DNA of 64,000 nt from an uncultured Aquimarina sp. (lineage in GTDB: Bacteria > Bacteroidota > Bacteroidia > Flavobacteriales > Flavobacteriaceae): positions 310,001-374,000 of the forward strand of contig NZ_CANMED010000006.1 of NCBI RefSeq assembly GCF_947496855.1, read 5' to 3'. The notes under the pieces were generated by a model. The model was given only the letters and a program-made list of their open reading frames with translations, was not told the origin of the DNA and ran no database searches. Each line of letters opens with the position of its first letter. Within the stretch, counting starts at the first letter, position 1. Below are positions 44,489-52,801 of this stretch, piece by piece. The position numbers and the translations under genes are program-made.

Positions 44489-45097
44489 ATGATAATAGTT
44501 CTTACATCAGAAAAACCAGTGCTAAACGAAGCGGATCAGATTAATTTATTGTTCAAGGCAGGTTTACAAATATTGCATCTTCGTAAACCAACATTTACAA
44601 AAGATGGGTACCGTTCCTTATTAGATCAAATAGAAACGAAATATCATAACAGAATTATGACCCATCAGTTTCCAGAGCTAACTCATGAGTATGGGTTGCG
44701 TGGAATACATTTACAAGAACAACCACGGATAGATTTAGAAGATGCATTAGATATAACAATTCAGGTGTATAAAAACAAGGGTTTCTCTGTTACAAGTTCT
44801 TTCCATTCTAAGTCAGCTATTGTAGCGTGTAAGGCAGATTTCGAATATGTTTTGTTGAGCCCTGTTTTTGGATCAATTTCTAAAGTTGGTTATAAAGGAA
44901 AAGGATTTGATGTAAACGACCTAAAACATATTGTGATTGGAATGGGAGGAATTAATGAAGCTACATTGCAGAAAACGTATGATTTAGGGTTTAAAGGAGT
45001 TGGAGTTTTAGGAGGTGTTTGGAATACTGAAGACCCTTTAGATAGTTTTATCAAAATAAAAGAAGCTAACAACAAAGTCATAAAGGATATCAACTAA
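44489..45097 (+). CDS. ThiE/TenI-family protein (divergent thiamine phosphate synthase-like)
   Basis: A 202-residue TIM-barrel protein of the ThiE/TenI superfamily. It shows LQILHLRKP, GLRGIHLQEQPRID, the SSFHSKSAIV turn (matching GxSxH), YVLLSPVFGSISKVGYKGKG, IGMGGINEATL and GVGVLGGVW. It departs from true ThiE: the ND(R) segment is replaced by MTHQFPEL, and QLRxK by HLRKP. It may therefore be a TenI-type thiazole tautomerase or a divergent ThiE. It is the only ThiE-like gene in this operon. thiD follows after seven bases. Confidence 0.8.
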   Translation: MIIVLTSEKPVLNEADQINLLFKAGLQILHLRKPTFTKDGYRSLLDQIETKYHNRIMTHQFPELTHEYGLRGIHLQEQPRIDLEDALDITIQVYKNKGFSVTSSFHSKSAIVACKADFEYVLLSPVFGSISKVGYKGKGFDVNDLKHIVIGMGGINEATLQKTYDLGFKGVGVLGGVWNTEDPLDSFIKIKEANNKVIKDIN

Positions 45098-45104
45098 GGT
45101 TCTT

Positions 45105-45884
45105 ATGGGAAATCGTCCAAATATACTTACCATAGCAGGCTTTGATCCATCATCAGGAGCCGGATTAACGGCAGATATTAAAACTTTTGAATCTTTAAAA
45201 TGTTATGGTCTAGCTGTTTGTACAGCAAATACAATTCAGAACGATACTGATTTCGAAGAATGCAATTGGGTGGGTGTTGAGGTAATTAAAAGTCAGATAT
45301 CTATTCTTTTTAAAAAATTCAATATTGATTATGTGAAGATTGGGATTATACAGAATTGGAGTGTATTAAATGAAATTATTGATTTTTTGTTAGAAAAAAA
45401 TAAGAATGTAAAAATTATTTTGGATCCTGTGTTAAAATCTAGTTCTGATTTTAATTTTCAAAAACAGTCACTTCAAACGGAATCCAGTAGTAATGTTTTA
45501 GATTATAAGTTTGAACAAATACTAGATAAGATATATTTGTTAACTCCTAATTACGATGAAATTGAGATGTTTTATACAGGTAGAACTATAAATGAAACGG
45601 TAAGACACATTAGTGCTAAAACTAATGTGCTACTTAAAGGAGGACACCGAAAAGAAATGTTGGGGAAAGATGAATTATTTACCAGTAAAGGGAAATATTT
45701 TGTATTAAATCCGAAAAATAAAAATATAACAGAAAAACATGGTAGTGGTTGTATATTATCCTCAGCAATAACTGCACAATTAGCATTAGGTTTTACTTTG
45801 TTGAAATCATGTTTTAGGGGGAAACGATACATTGAAAAAGTATTAAGCTCCAATACCACTCTTTTAGGATATCATAGAATATAA
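45105..45884 (+). CDS. thiD: Hydroxymethylpyrimidine/phosphomethylpyrimidine kinase
   Basis: ThiD phosphorylates HMP and HMP-P to HMP-PP. The 259-residue ribokinase-like protein has AGFDPSSGAGLTADIKTFES, DPVLKSSSDF, LLTPNYDEIEMF, VLLKGGH and the anion-hole motif HGSGCILSSAITAQLALG with G-S-G-C in place of G-T-G-C. The C-terminus (GKRYIEKVLSSNTTLLGYH) is typical of the flavobacterial form. thiG begins 58 bases later. Confidence 0.93.
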   Translation: MGNRPNILTIAGFDPSSGAGLTADIKTFESLKCYGLAVCTANTIQNDTDFEECNWVGVEVIKSQISILFKKFNIDYVKIGIIQNWSVLNEIIDFLLEKNKNVKIILDPVLKSSSDFNFQKQSLQTESSSNVLDYKFEQILDKIYLLTPNYDEIEMFYTGRTINETVRHISAKTNVLLKGGHRKEMLGKDELFTSKGKYFVLNPKNKNITEKHGSGCILSSAITAQLALGFTLLKSCFRGKRYIEKVLSSNTTLLGYHRI

Positions 45885-45942
45885 GGGTTAAAAAGCACTG
45901 ATAAAAAAAATTAATAGTTGTTACTGAAAGTTAAAAAACACA

Positions 45943-46722
45943 ATGGATACATTAAAAATAGCAGATAAAGAGTTTTCCTCTAGATTGTTTACTGGAACCG
46001 GAAAGTTTAGTTCTTCTGACCTGATGAGAAAAGCATTATTAACTTCAGAAAGTGAGCTGATAACTGTAGCACTTAAGCGGGTTGACGTCACTAACGATAA
46101 AGACGATATACTAAATCATTTAGATCATCCCAGAATTAATTTATTACCCAATACTTCAGGGGTTAGAGATGCTAAGGAGGCTATTTTTGCAGCTCAATTA
46201 GCAAGAGAAGCATTAGAAACAAATTGGATTAAATTAGAAATTCATCCAGATCCAAAGTATTTATTGCCAGATCCTATTGAGACTCTAAAAGCTACGGAAG
46301 AATTGGTAAAAAAAGGATTTGTAGTTATGCCATATATTCATGCTGATCCAGTTTTATGTAAGAGATTAGAAGAAGTAGGTGTTCAATGTGTAATGCCATT
46401 GGGAGCACCTATAGGAAGTAATAAAGGTCTGAAAACAATAGATTTCTTAGAGATAATAATTGATCAAAGTAATGTTCCTGTAATTGTAGACGCTGGTATT
46501 GGTAGTCCATCTCATGCAGCTCACGCAATGGAAATAGGTGCCGACGCAGTTTTAGTGAATACTGCTATTGCGGTTTCAGAAGATCCAATTGCTATGGCTA
46601 AAGCTTTTAAAAAGGCAGTAGAAGCAGGTCGGTTAGCTTATAATGCCAAGTTAGCTCCTGTCAAACAACACGCAGAAGCAAGTAGCCCATTAACTAGTTT
46701 TTTGACTGAAAAAATGAAATAA
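45943..46722 (+). CDS. thiG: Thiazole synthase
   Basis: ThiG forms the thiazole phosphate ring from DXP, dehydroglycine and ThiS-thiocarboxylate. The 259-residue TIM-barrel shows SRLFTGTGKF, the Schiff-base Lys in WIKLEIHPDPKYLLPD, VMPLGAPIGSNKGL, and VDAGIGSPSHAAHAMEIGAD. It lies between thiD and thiH. Confidence 0.97.
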   Translation: MDTLKIADKEFSSRLFTGTGKFSSSDLMRKALLTSESELITVALKRVDVTNDKDDILNHLDHPRINLLPNTSGVRDAKEAIFAAQLAREALETNWIKLEIHPDPKYLLPDPIETLKATEELVKKGFVVMPYIHADPVLCKRLEEVGVQCVMPLGAPIGSNKGLKTIDFLEIIIDQSNVPVIVDAGIGSPSHAAHAMEIGADAVLVNTAIAVSEDPIAMAKAFKKAVEAGRLAYNAKLAPVKQHAEASSPLTSFLTEKMK

Positions 46723-46831
46723 TAAATAAGGTCTTTTACCCTCTAGGGTGAAGGTTCGGATAATGGTGATAGACTAAAGTTTCCTCACCTTAATACTTTC
46801 TCTAAGTAGAGAAAACTCAATGCGAATACAT

Positions 46832-47944
46832 ATGAAATCCTTCAAAAATATATTTGATCAATACAATTGGGATCATATCTTATCCGATATCTTTCATAAA
46901 ACCGAACATGATGTTCAGAAAGCGTTAAGCGCTAGTAATAGAACTATTGAAGATTTCAAAGCACTAATTTCTCCAGCAGCTAAACCTTTTCTAGAGCAAA
47001 TGGCTCAATTAAGTTATCAGATTACTAAGAAGCGTTTTGGTAATACTATCCAGATGTATGCTCCGATGTATTTAAGTAATGAATGCCAAAATATTTGTAC
47101 ATATTGTGGGTTTAGTATGACTAATAAAATTCCAAGAAGAACCTTATCAGATGAAGAAATTTTACAGGAAGTGGATTTCCTGAAGTCTAGAGGATACGAT
47201 CATATTTTATTGGTAACAGGAGAAGCAAATCGAACAGTTGGAGTAGATTATATTAATAATGCCATTAGATTAATTAGATCTAAGTTTGCTAATATTACTA
47301 TAGAAGTCCAACCAATGGATCAAATAGATTATGAATTATTAATAGATAGTGGTTTATATGCTGTGCTGGTATATCAAGAAACTTATCATAAGGATGAATA
47401 CAAAAAACATCATCCAAAAGGGAGAAAATCGAATTTTGACTATCGATTAGATACTCCGGATCGATTAGGAAAAGCGGGTATTCATAAAATAGGTTTGGGA
47501 GCTCTATTTGGATTGGAGGATTGGAGAGCTGATAGCTTTTTTACTGCCTTACATTTACAATATTTACAAAAAACATATTGGAAGACAAAGTACTCTATAT
47601 CATTTCCAAGACTTAGACCACATAGTGGTGGACTAGAGCCCAAAGTAGAAATGACAGATTCAGATTTAGTACAATTAATTTGCGCATTCCGTTTATTAGA
47701 TGAGGATGTAGAATTATCTATGTCTACCAGAGAGAGTGAAGTATTTAGAGAAAATATAGTGAACCTTGGAATTACTTCTATTAGTGCAGAGTCTAAAACA
47801 AACCCCGGAGGATATGCAGTAGAATCCCAGTCGTTAGAGCAATTTGAAATTTCTGATGAGCGCTCGACAGAAGAGGTTGTAACGATGTTAAAATCTAAAG
47901 GGTTAGAAGTCGTTTGGAAAGATTGGGCTCATAATTGGCAATAA
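46832..47944 (+). CDS. thiH: 2-iminoacetate synthase
   Basis: ThiH is a radical-SAM tyrosine lyase that supplies dehydroglycine to ThiG. The iron-sulfur motif is in LSNECQNICTYCGFSM (C-x3-C-x2-C). Other conserved parts are LLVTGEANRTVGVDYI and LYAVLVYQETYHKDEYKKHH. I prefer ATG 46832 (MKSFKNIFDQYNW), which matches the family start; an in-frame ATG at 46820 would add four residues. A small hairpin (TTTCTCT/AGAGAAA, 46797-46814) sits just upstream. Confidence 0.95.
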   Translation: MKSFKNIFDQYNWDHILSDIFHKTEHDVQKALSASNRTIEDFKALISPAAKPFLEQMAQLSYQITKKRFGNTIQMYAPMYLSNECQNICTYCGFSMTNKIPRRTLSDEEILQEVDFLKSRGYDHILLVTGEANRTVGVDYINNAIRLIRSKFANITIEVQPMDQIDYELLIDSGLYAVLVYQETYHKDEYKKHHPKGRKSNFDYRLDTPDRLGKAGIHKIGLGALFGLEDWRADSFFTALHLQYLQKTYWKTKYSISFPRLRPHSGGLEPKVEMTDSDLVQLICAFRLLDEDVELSMSTRESEVFRENIVNLGITSISAESKTNPGGYAVESQSLEQFEISDERSTEEVVTMLKSKGLEVVWKDWAHNWQ

Positions 47945-47976
47945 ATTGTAATATCTTTATAAGCTAGTTTTGTAAT

Positions 47977-49038
47977 ATGCTGAGTAAAGAAGAAAAAATA
48001 CAGTACAACCGTCATCTTATCCTTGATGAAATTGGAGAAGAAGGACAAAATAAACTAACATCTGCTAAAGTTCTGGTAATTGGTGCAGGAGGCTTAGGTT
48101 GTCCAGTTCTACAGTATCTTACAGCAGCGGGTATAGGAACAATTGGGATTATTGATGATGATGTAGTAGATCAAACGAATCTTCAACGGCAGATACTCTA
48201 TACAATTGATGATATAGGAAGGTCAAAAGCTAAAGTAGCTTCAGAAAAACTATCCAGACTAAATCCTTTTGTGTTTTTTAAAGTATATGAAGAGAAATTA
48301 GATAAAGATAATGCTTTAGAACTTTTTTCTGAATATGATATTATTGTGGATGGAAGCGATAATTTTCCAACGAGATACTTGGTAAATGATGCCTGTGTAT
48401 TAACTGATACACCTTTGGTGTTTGGTTCTATTTTTAAGTTTCAGGGACAAGTTTCTGTGTTGAATTATGAAAATGGTCCTACATATCGTTGTCTATTTCC
48501 TAATCCTCCTGCTTCGGGAGCTGTTCCAAATTGTTCAGATATAGGTGTCCTAGGAGTATTGCCAGGAATTATAGGAAGTCTTCAAGCGAATGAAGTTATT
48601 AAAATGATTGTTGGAATAGGTGAAGTTTTGAAAGGGAAACTACTCTATTTAGATGCGCTTACCTTACAGCAACAGGTTCTCAGTTTCAAAAAGAATAATG
48701 ATATAGAAGTAAACCAGTTGGTAAGTGATTATGATTTTTTCTGTGGGATTACATCAAATGCTCTTGAAGAAATTACACCTTCAGAATTAAAACAAAATCT
48801 TGAGAGTTATCAAATTCTAGATGTTAGAACATTAGAAGAATATAATAACTTTAATATTGGAGGAATACATATACCTCTAAACATAGTTTCAGACCGATCT
48901 ATAGAATTAAATAATAACAAACCAATCGTAGTTTGTTGTCAATCAGGTGTACGAAGCAAAAAAGCCATCGAAATTATTTACAAACAAAGAGAAGACTTGC
49001 ATCTAATAAACCTTAAGGATGGTTTATCGTTATATTAA
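47977..49038 (+). CDS. thiF: ThiF/MoeB-family adenylyltransferase with rhodanese domain
   Basis: A 353-residue protein. The E1-like domain (1-245) has the nucleotide-binding VLVIGAGGLGCPVLQYLTAA and NLQRQILY, and it would adenylate the ThiS C-terminus. A rhodanese domain follows (about 260-350: ILDVRTLEEYNNFNIGGIHI) with the active-site Cys in VVCCQSGVRSKKA, suggesting that sulfur delivery is built in. Only part of the zinc-binding Cys set of MoeB is visible. It ends the thi operon and overlaps the convergent lipoprotein gene by four bases. Confidence 0.93.
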   Translation: MLSKEEKIQYNRHLILDEIGEEGQNKLTSAKVLVIGAGGLGCPVLQYLTAAGIGTIGIIDDDVVDQTNLQRQILYTIDDIGRSKAKVASEKLSRLNPFVFFKVYEEKLDKDNALELFSEYDIIVDGSDNFPTRYLVNDACVLTDTPLVFGSIFKFQGQVSVLNYENGPTYRCLFPNPPASGAVPNCSDIGVLGVLPGIIGSLQANEVIKMIVGIGEVLKGKLLYLDALTLQQQVLSFKKNNDIEVNQLVSDYDFFCGITSNALEEITPSELKQNLESYQILDVRTLEEYNNFNIGGIHIPLNIVSDRSIELNNNKPIVVCCQSGVRSKKAIEIIYKQREDLHLINLKDGLSLY

Positions 49039-49472
49039 TTAGAAATTACCAAAATATTTCCCTCTCTTCTAATTTGGTATGCTAAAAGAGGAAAGCCGCC
49101 TTCTCCACTTGACTGTTGACCAAATGAAGCAATTTGATATTCGTTATCATTTCCACAGTTAGAAGAAGCTATAACTCCTGTGACATTAAGCGCTGAACAA
49201 CTACTAGGAGTAATATTAGGATCACTTAATTCAAATGCTGAATACAATGTGTCATTTATATTATATACAATAACACCTTTTATACCTACGCCACCCGTAG
49301 TGATAACTTTAGCATTTCCGGGAAATTTAAGCTCATTAAATTCTGGTAAATCTAAGTTTACAGTGAAATTAAAACCTATTGATGGTAAGTTAGGATTGTT
49401 AATACGATTATCATCACTACTGCAAGAAAGTATGCTTATTGAAAAACAAATTAGTACTATTATTTTTTTCAT
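49035..49472 (-). CDS. Rieske-like lipoprotein lacking clear cluster ligands
   Basis: A 145-residue lipoprotein (lipobox Cys17, SILS-C). The pattern NLPSIGFNFTVNLDLPEFNE, LKFPGNAKVITTGGVGIKGV, VIVYNINDTLYSAFELSDPN, with paired CSALNVTGVIASSNCG and a late FPLLAYQIRREGNILVIS, follows that of flavobacterial Rieske-like lipoproteins. The C-x-H metal pairs of true Rieske proteins are not seen, so it may not bind iron-sulfur. It is divergent from greA. Confidence 0.75.
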   Translation of the reverse strand: MKKIIVLICFSISILSCSSDDNRINNPNLPSIGFNFTVNLDLPEFNELKFPGNAKVITTGGVGIKGVIVYNINDTLYSAFELSDPNITPSSCSALNVTGVIASSNCGNDNEYQIASFGQQSSGEGGFPLLAYQIRREGNILVISN

Positions 49473-49572
49473 TATTTTGAATTATTTATAAGAAAAACAT
49501 GGTTATGTAACCGAAGTATCATTTTTAAAAAGACCAAATTAAGTAAAAATGTGATTCGGTATTATTTTTTAT

Positions 49573-49617
49573 TATATTTGTTTACAGTTAAAGTCCCATA
49601 GCCATGGGATTTTTTGT
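49573..49617 (+). promoter_or_regulatory. greA promoter and attenuator-like leader hairpin
   Basis: TATATTTG at 49573-49580 is a -7 element. Within the first bases of the predicted leader, AAGTCCCAT (49591-49599) pairs with ATGGGATTT (49604-49612), directly followed by a run of six T (49610-49615). This looks like an intrinsic terminator inside the greA leader, before the start codon. A three-codon frame, ATG-AAG-TTA-TGA, at 49631-49642 overlaps the greA ATG. Confidence 0.5.
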
Positions 49618-49638
49618 ATTTATATAAACGATGAAGTT

Positions 49639-50115
49639 ATGAGCAAAGTATCTTATTACACTGCAGAGGGGCTAAAAAAATTAAGAGACGAATTAAATAA
49701 CCTTAAAGACATAGAGCGGCCGAAGGCATCACAGGATATCGCGGAAGCTCGTGATAAAGGTGATTTAAGTGAAAATGCTGAGTATGATGCAGCAAAAGAG
49801 GCGCAAGGATTATTAGAGATGAGAATTTCTAAATTAGAAGAAACATTGTCGGGAGCGCGCTTAATTGATGAGTCTCAATTGGACACCTCAAAAGCATTAA
49901 TACATTCAACGGTTAAAATCAAAAACCAAACGAATGGAGCACAGATGACCTATAAATTGGTAGCACAGAGTGAGGCAGATCTTAAAACAGGTAAAATATC
50001 TGTAGACTCTCCTATTGGTAAAGGGCTTTTAGGTAAGAGTGTGGGCGAAGTAGCAGAAATTCAGGTTCCTAATGGAATTATGAAATTTGATGTTGTAGAA
50101 ATTACACGAGAATAA
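49639..50115 (+). CDS. greA: Transcription elongation factor GreA
   Basis: GreA stimulates RNA cleavage in backtracked RNA polymerase. The 158-residue protein has the coiled-coil (YTAEGLKKLRDELNNLKDIE) with acidic tip residues in AEARDKGDLSENAEYDAAKE, and the C-terminal FKBP-like domain (ISVDSPIGKGLLGKSVGEVA). It ends at a strong terminator. Confidence 0.97.
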   Translation: MSKVSYYTAEGLKKLRDELNNLKDIERPKASQDIAEARDKGDLSENAEYDAAKEAQGLLEMRISKLEETLSGARLIDESQLDTSKALIHSTVKIKNQTNGAQMTYKLVAQSEADLKTGKISVDSPIGKGLLGKSVGEVAEIQVPNGIMKFDVVEITRE

Positions 50116-50134
50116 AATATAACTTACAATAACG

Positions 50135-50167
50135 AAAACCTTTCTTAAAAAAACTAAGAAAGGTTTT
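50135..50167 (+). terminator. Intrinsic terminator of greA
   Basis: A perfect 13-bp stem (AAAACCTTTCTTA and complement, 7-base loop) is followed by T residues. Confidence 0.92.
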
Positions 50168-50176
50168 TTTATGGTC

Positions 50177-50206
50177 TTGTTTTTGCCAGAAATACCCTAT
50201 ATTTCG
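50177..50206 (+). promoter_or_regulatory. Promoter of the HIT-thioesterase pair
   Basis: TTG (50177-50179), a 19-base spacer and TATATTTC (50199-50206), one base off the consensus, lie 29 bases before the ATG. Confidence 0.55.
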
Positions 50207-50235
50207 TATCGATAAACCAATCAAAATTTTAACGA

Positions 50236-50631
50236 ATGTCTACCCTGTTCACTAAAATTATAAATGGCGAAATACCCTCATATAAAGTCGCCGAAGACGA
50301 TAGTTTTTATGCTTTTTTGGATATAAATCCTAATGCTAAAGGACATACTTTATGTATCCCTAAAAAAGAAGAAAACAAAATCTTTGATCTTGATGAAGAA
50401 ACTTATGTGGAATTGATGCGGTTTTCAAGAAAAGTTGCTAAAGCGTTAGAAAAATCTGTAGCATGCAAGCGCGTAGGTGTTGCTGTGGTAGGTCTCGAAG
50501 TTCCTCATGTTCATGTACATTTGATACCACTTAATAACATGAAAGAAATGACATTTCAGCAAAAGGTATCAATGACTGCAGATGAGTTTAAAACATTAGC
50601 AACGAAGATTCAATCGAATTTATTAAAATGA
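50236..50631 (+). CDS. HIT-family hydrolase
   Basis: A 131-residue Hint-type nucleotide-binding protein. The N-terminal block LFTKIINGEIPSYKVAEDDS and the catalytic HVHVHLIPL are complete. Members remove AMP from adenosine phosphoramidates or related compounds. It follows greA, as is common in Flavobacteriia, and overlaps the thioesterase gene by four bases (ATGA). Confidence 0.93.
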   Translation: MSTLFTKIINGEIPSYKVAEDDSFYAFLDINPNAKGHTLCIPKKEENKIFDLDEETYVELMRFSRKVAKALEKSVACKRVGVAVVGLEVPHVHVHLIPLNNMKEMTFQQKVSMTADEFKTLATKIQSNLLK

Positions 50632-51044
50632 AGACGGCTTCTGATTTTAAATTGTCATTACAACTCAGAATTGATTGGAGTGAAATGGATACCTATCAGC
50701 ACGTAAATAACGTGAATTTCATGAAATATATGCAAAGTGCTCGTGTTCAGTTTTGGGAAGTATCCGGATTGGCTAAATTATATTCTGAAACTAAGAAAGG
50801 CCCTATGCTTGTATCCACAAAATGTGATTTTAAGCACCCTTTGTTTTTTCCAGGAAACGTATTGATTAAAACAAAAGTAGGATTTATAAAGAACTCTAGT
50901 TTTGGATTATATCACGAGTTGTATAACGATGATGGTGTTTTATGTGCAATTGGAAATGATGTAGCAGTTTGTTTTGATTTTAATACTGATAAAACCTTTA
51001 TAATCTCTGATGAATTACGAGAAGTAATGAGTCAATATACATAA
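50628..51044 (+). CDS. Acyl-CoA thioesterase, 4HBT family
   Basis: A 138-residue hot-dog-fold thioesterase. The active-site Asp region is RIDWSEMDTYQHVNNVNFMK, typical of the 4-hydroxybenzoyl-CoA thioesterase family. The natural substrate is unknown. It is translationally coupled to the HIT gene. Confidence 0.88.
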   Translation: MKTASDFKLSLQLRIDWSEMDTYQHVNNVNFMKYMQSARVQFWEVSGLAKLYSETKKGPMLVSTKCDFKHPLFFPGNVLIKTKVGFIKNSSFGLYHELYNDDGVLCAIGNDVAVCFDFNTDKTFIISDELREVMSQYT

Positions 51045-51051
51045 AGATATA

Positions 51052-51411
51052 TTATGCTTGAAAAAACTCCGGACGAAGAAGAAATATATATAATACTATA
51101 CTTATAGTAATGATTAAAAAAATTATTAAATAAAATAATCTAGTAAATTTAATATTAGATGGTTTTAAGTCAATTGTTTTTTTGTGATAATTGTATACTC
51201 TTTCAATATCATCCGTCCAGCGTCCAGGAAAGATAGTTGTTTCACATTTTCTACAATCCATACTTTCAATAACTTCTTTCTTTGTTTTGATAAAAAGTTT
51301 TGATAGTTGTTTTTGTTGCTTAAATGATAGTAAAAGACCTTCTGTAGAATAACATTCAGGACAGTTATTATTAAGCACAGCTTCTTTTAAAACAATATAC
51401 TCAGTTTTCAC
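51052..51411 (-). CDS. Hypothetical protein with two CxxC pairs and a membrane helix
   Basis: A 119-residue protein with a likely zinc-ribbon built from NCPECYSTEG and DCRKCETTIFPGRW, followed by one membrane helix near the C-terminus (about 90-112). It is probably cytoplasmic-facing and anchored. No family name is known to me. It converges with the thioesterase gene with seven bases between them, and lies downstream of the histidine kinase gene. Confidence 0.68.
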   Translation of the reverse strand: MKTEYIVLKEAVLNNNCPECYSTEGLLLSFKQQKQLSKLFIKTKKEVIESMDCRKCETTIFPGRWTDDIERVYNYHKKTIDLKPSNIKFTRLFYLIIFLIITISIVLYIFLLRPEFFQA

Positions 51412-51449
51412 GTTGTTTGGTTTTTTTACATATAACGCTTAGAAGATAA

Positions 51450-52664
51450 TTATGTTATAAGAGACTCATCTGATTTATCCAAGGTAATCTGGAAAGTAGT
51501 GCCTTTACCCATTTCGGATCTAAGTACTTTAATTTTTCCAGAATGATAGTCTTCAATGATTCTTTTGGCCAACGAAAGTCCAAGTCCCCAACCTCTGGTT
51601 TTGGAAGTATAACCGGGTTCAAAAATCTTAGTAAACTTGCTTTTAGGGATTCCTTTTCCGCTATCGGTAATTCTTATAAATACACGTTTAGAGTCCTGAG
51701 ACAGTTCAATGTTTAGATCTCCTTTTCCACGCATCGCGTCAATTGCATTTTTTACCAAATTTTCTATGGTCCAGCTGTATAGTTGAGAATTTAGATGTAC
51801 CTGAATAAATTCTTCTGGCAAATTGAGTGAAAAATTAATCAATTTCGAACTTCTAGATTGTAAATAAGTATATGCCTCTTTTGTTTCTTTTACAATATCT
51901 ACTTCTTCTAATTTAGGAATAGATCCTATTTTAGAAAAACGTTCGGTAATTACTTTTAGTCTGGATATATCTTTTTCTATCTCTACGATGTACTCGGGAT
52001 TTACGTTTTCTACTTTTAGAATTTCATTCCAGCCAACTAAAGACGATAGCGGAGTTCCAATTTGATGTGCAGTTTCTTTAGCCATACCTGCCCAAAGTTT
52101 GTTCTGCTCACTAGCTTTAGAGGTAGTAAAAAAGAAATAAATCACTCCAATTAACAAAAAAATGATTAGCGCAATAGCAATGGGATAGTATTTTAATTTT
52201 TGCAGAATAGAAGAATTTCCATAGTAAACGTATTGCACAGTCCCCTTTAGGTCTAAAACTATTGGTTCATTTTCAGACTTCATCTGCTCCAGATAATCTG
52301 CTAATTCTTTTTCGGTAATATCGTCAGGTAAATTTAGTGTTGATCCTGAAATATCTATATTACCAGATTGCCCCTTGATAAAATCGCCATTAGAATTAGT
52401 AATGATTGTAGGAATGGTATTATTAGTACTATTGATTAGATTGGATAACTCTAGGTAGTCATCCAAATTAATATCATTAGATCCATCTATTCCTGAGCTA
52501 CTTAATGCCTTGAATGACTGAGCCCATACTTGCATTTTTATGCTTTCATCTTTTTTTAATCGCTGAAGAAATATAGAGGTATTCCATAATATTAGGCCAG
52601 TAATTACAAGAACTGCAAAAATTATAAAATAACTAGCCAGATTACGCTCATCAGAAAAATTCAT
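51450..52664 (-). CDS. Sensor histidine kinase
   Basis: A 404-residue kinase with two membrane helices (about 13-33 and 160-180) enclosing a sensor domain of about 125 residues. The phosphoacceptor is His200 in AKETAHQIGTPLSSLVGW, and the ATP-binding domain has NLVKNAIDAMRGKG, DSGKGIP and GWGLGLSLAKR. No response-regulator gene lies next to it, so it is an orphan in this window. Confidence 0.93.
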   Translation of the reverse strand: MNFSDERNLASYFIIFAVLVITGLILWNTSIFLQRLKKDESIKMQVWAQSFKALSSSGIDGSNDINLDDYLELSNLINSTNNTIPTIITNSNGDFIKGQSGNIDISGSTLNLPDDITEKELADYLEQMKSENEPIVLDLKGTVQYVYYGNSSILQKLKYYPIAIALIIFLLIGVIYFFFTTSKASEQNKLWAGMAKETAHQIGTPLSSLVGWNEILKVENVNPEYIVEIEKDISRLKVITERFSKIGSIPKLEEVDIVKETKEAYTYLQSRSSKLINFSLNLPEEFIQVHLNSQLYSWTIENLVKNAIDAMRGKGDLNIELSQDSKRVFIRITDSGKGIPKSKFTKIFEPGYTSKTRGWGLGLSLAKRIIEDYHSGKIKVLRSEMGKGTTFQITLDKSDESLIT

Positions 52665-52756
52665 AGAAAATGTGTGTTACCAAACCCTAAATATAAACGT
52701 TATAAAACTATTTTATTGTTTCTATTACAAGGTAAGTAAAACCAAACAATAGTGTG

Positions 52757-52785
52757 TTGATACCTTTAAACTTTAATTATCTTTG
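52757..52785 (+). promoter_or_regulatory. Promoter of the flavin reductase-like gene
   Basis: TTG (52757-52759), an 18-base spacer and TATCTTTG (52778-52785) match the Bacteroidetes consensus. It also fixes the start codon at 52802, since a longer frame from 52754 would begin upstream of the transcript. Confidence 0.7.
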
Positions 52786-52801
52786 TGTAATAGATTTATT
52801 T

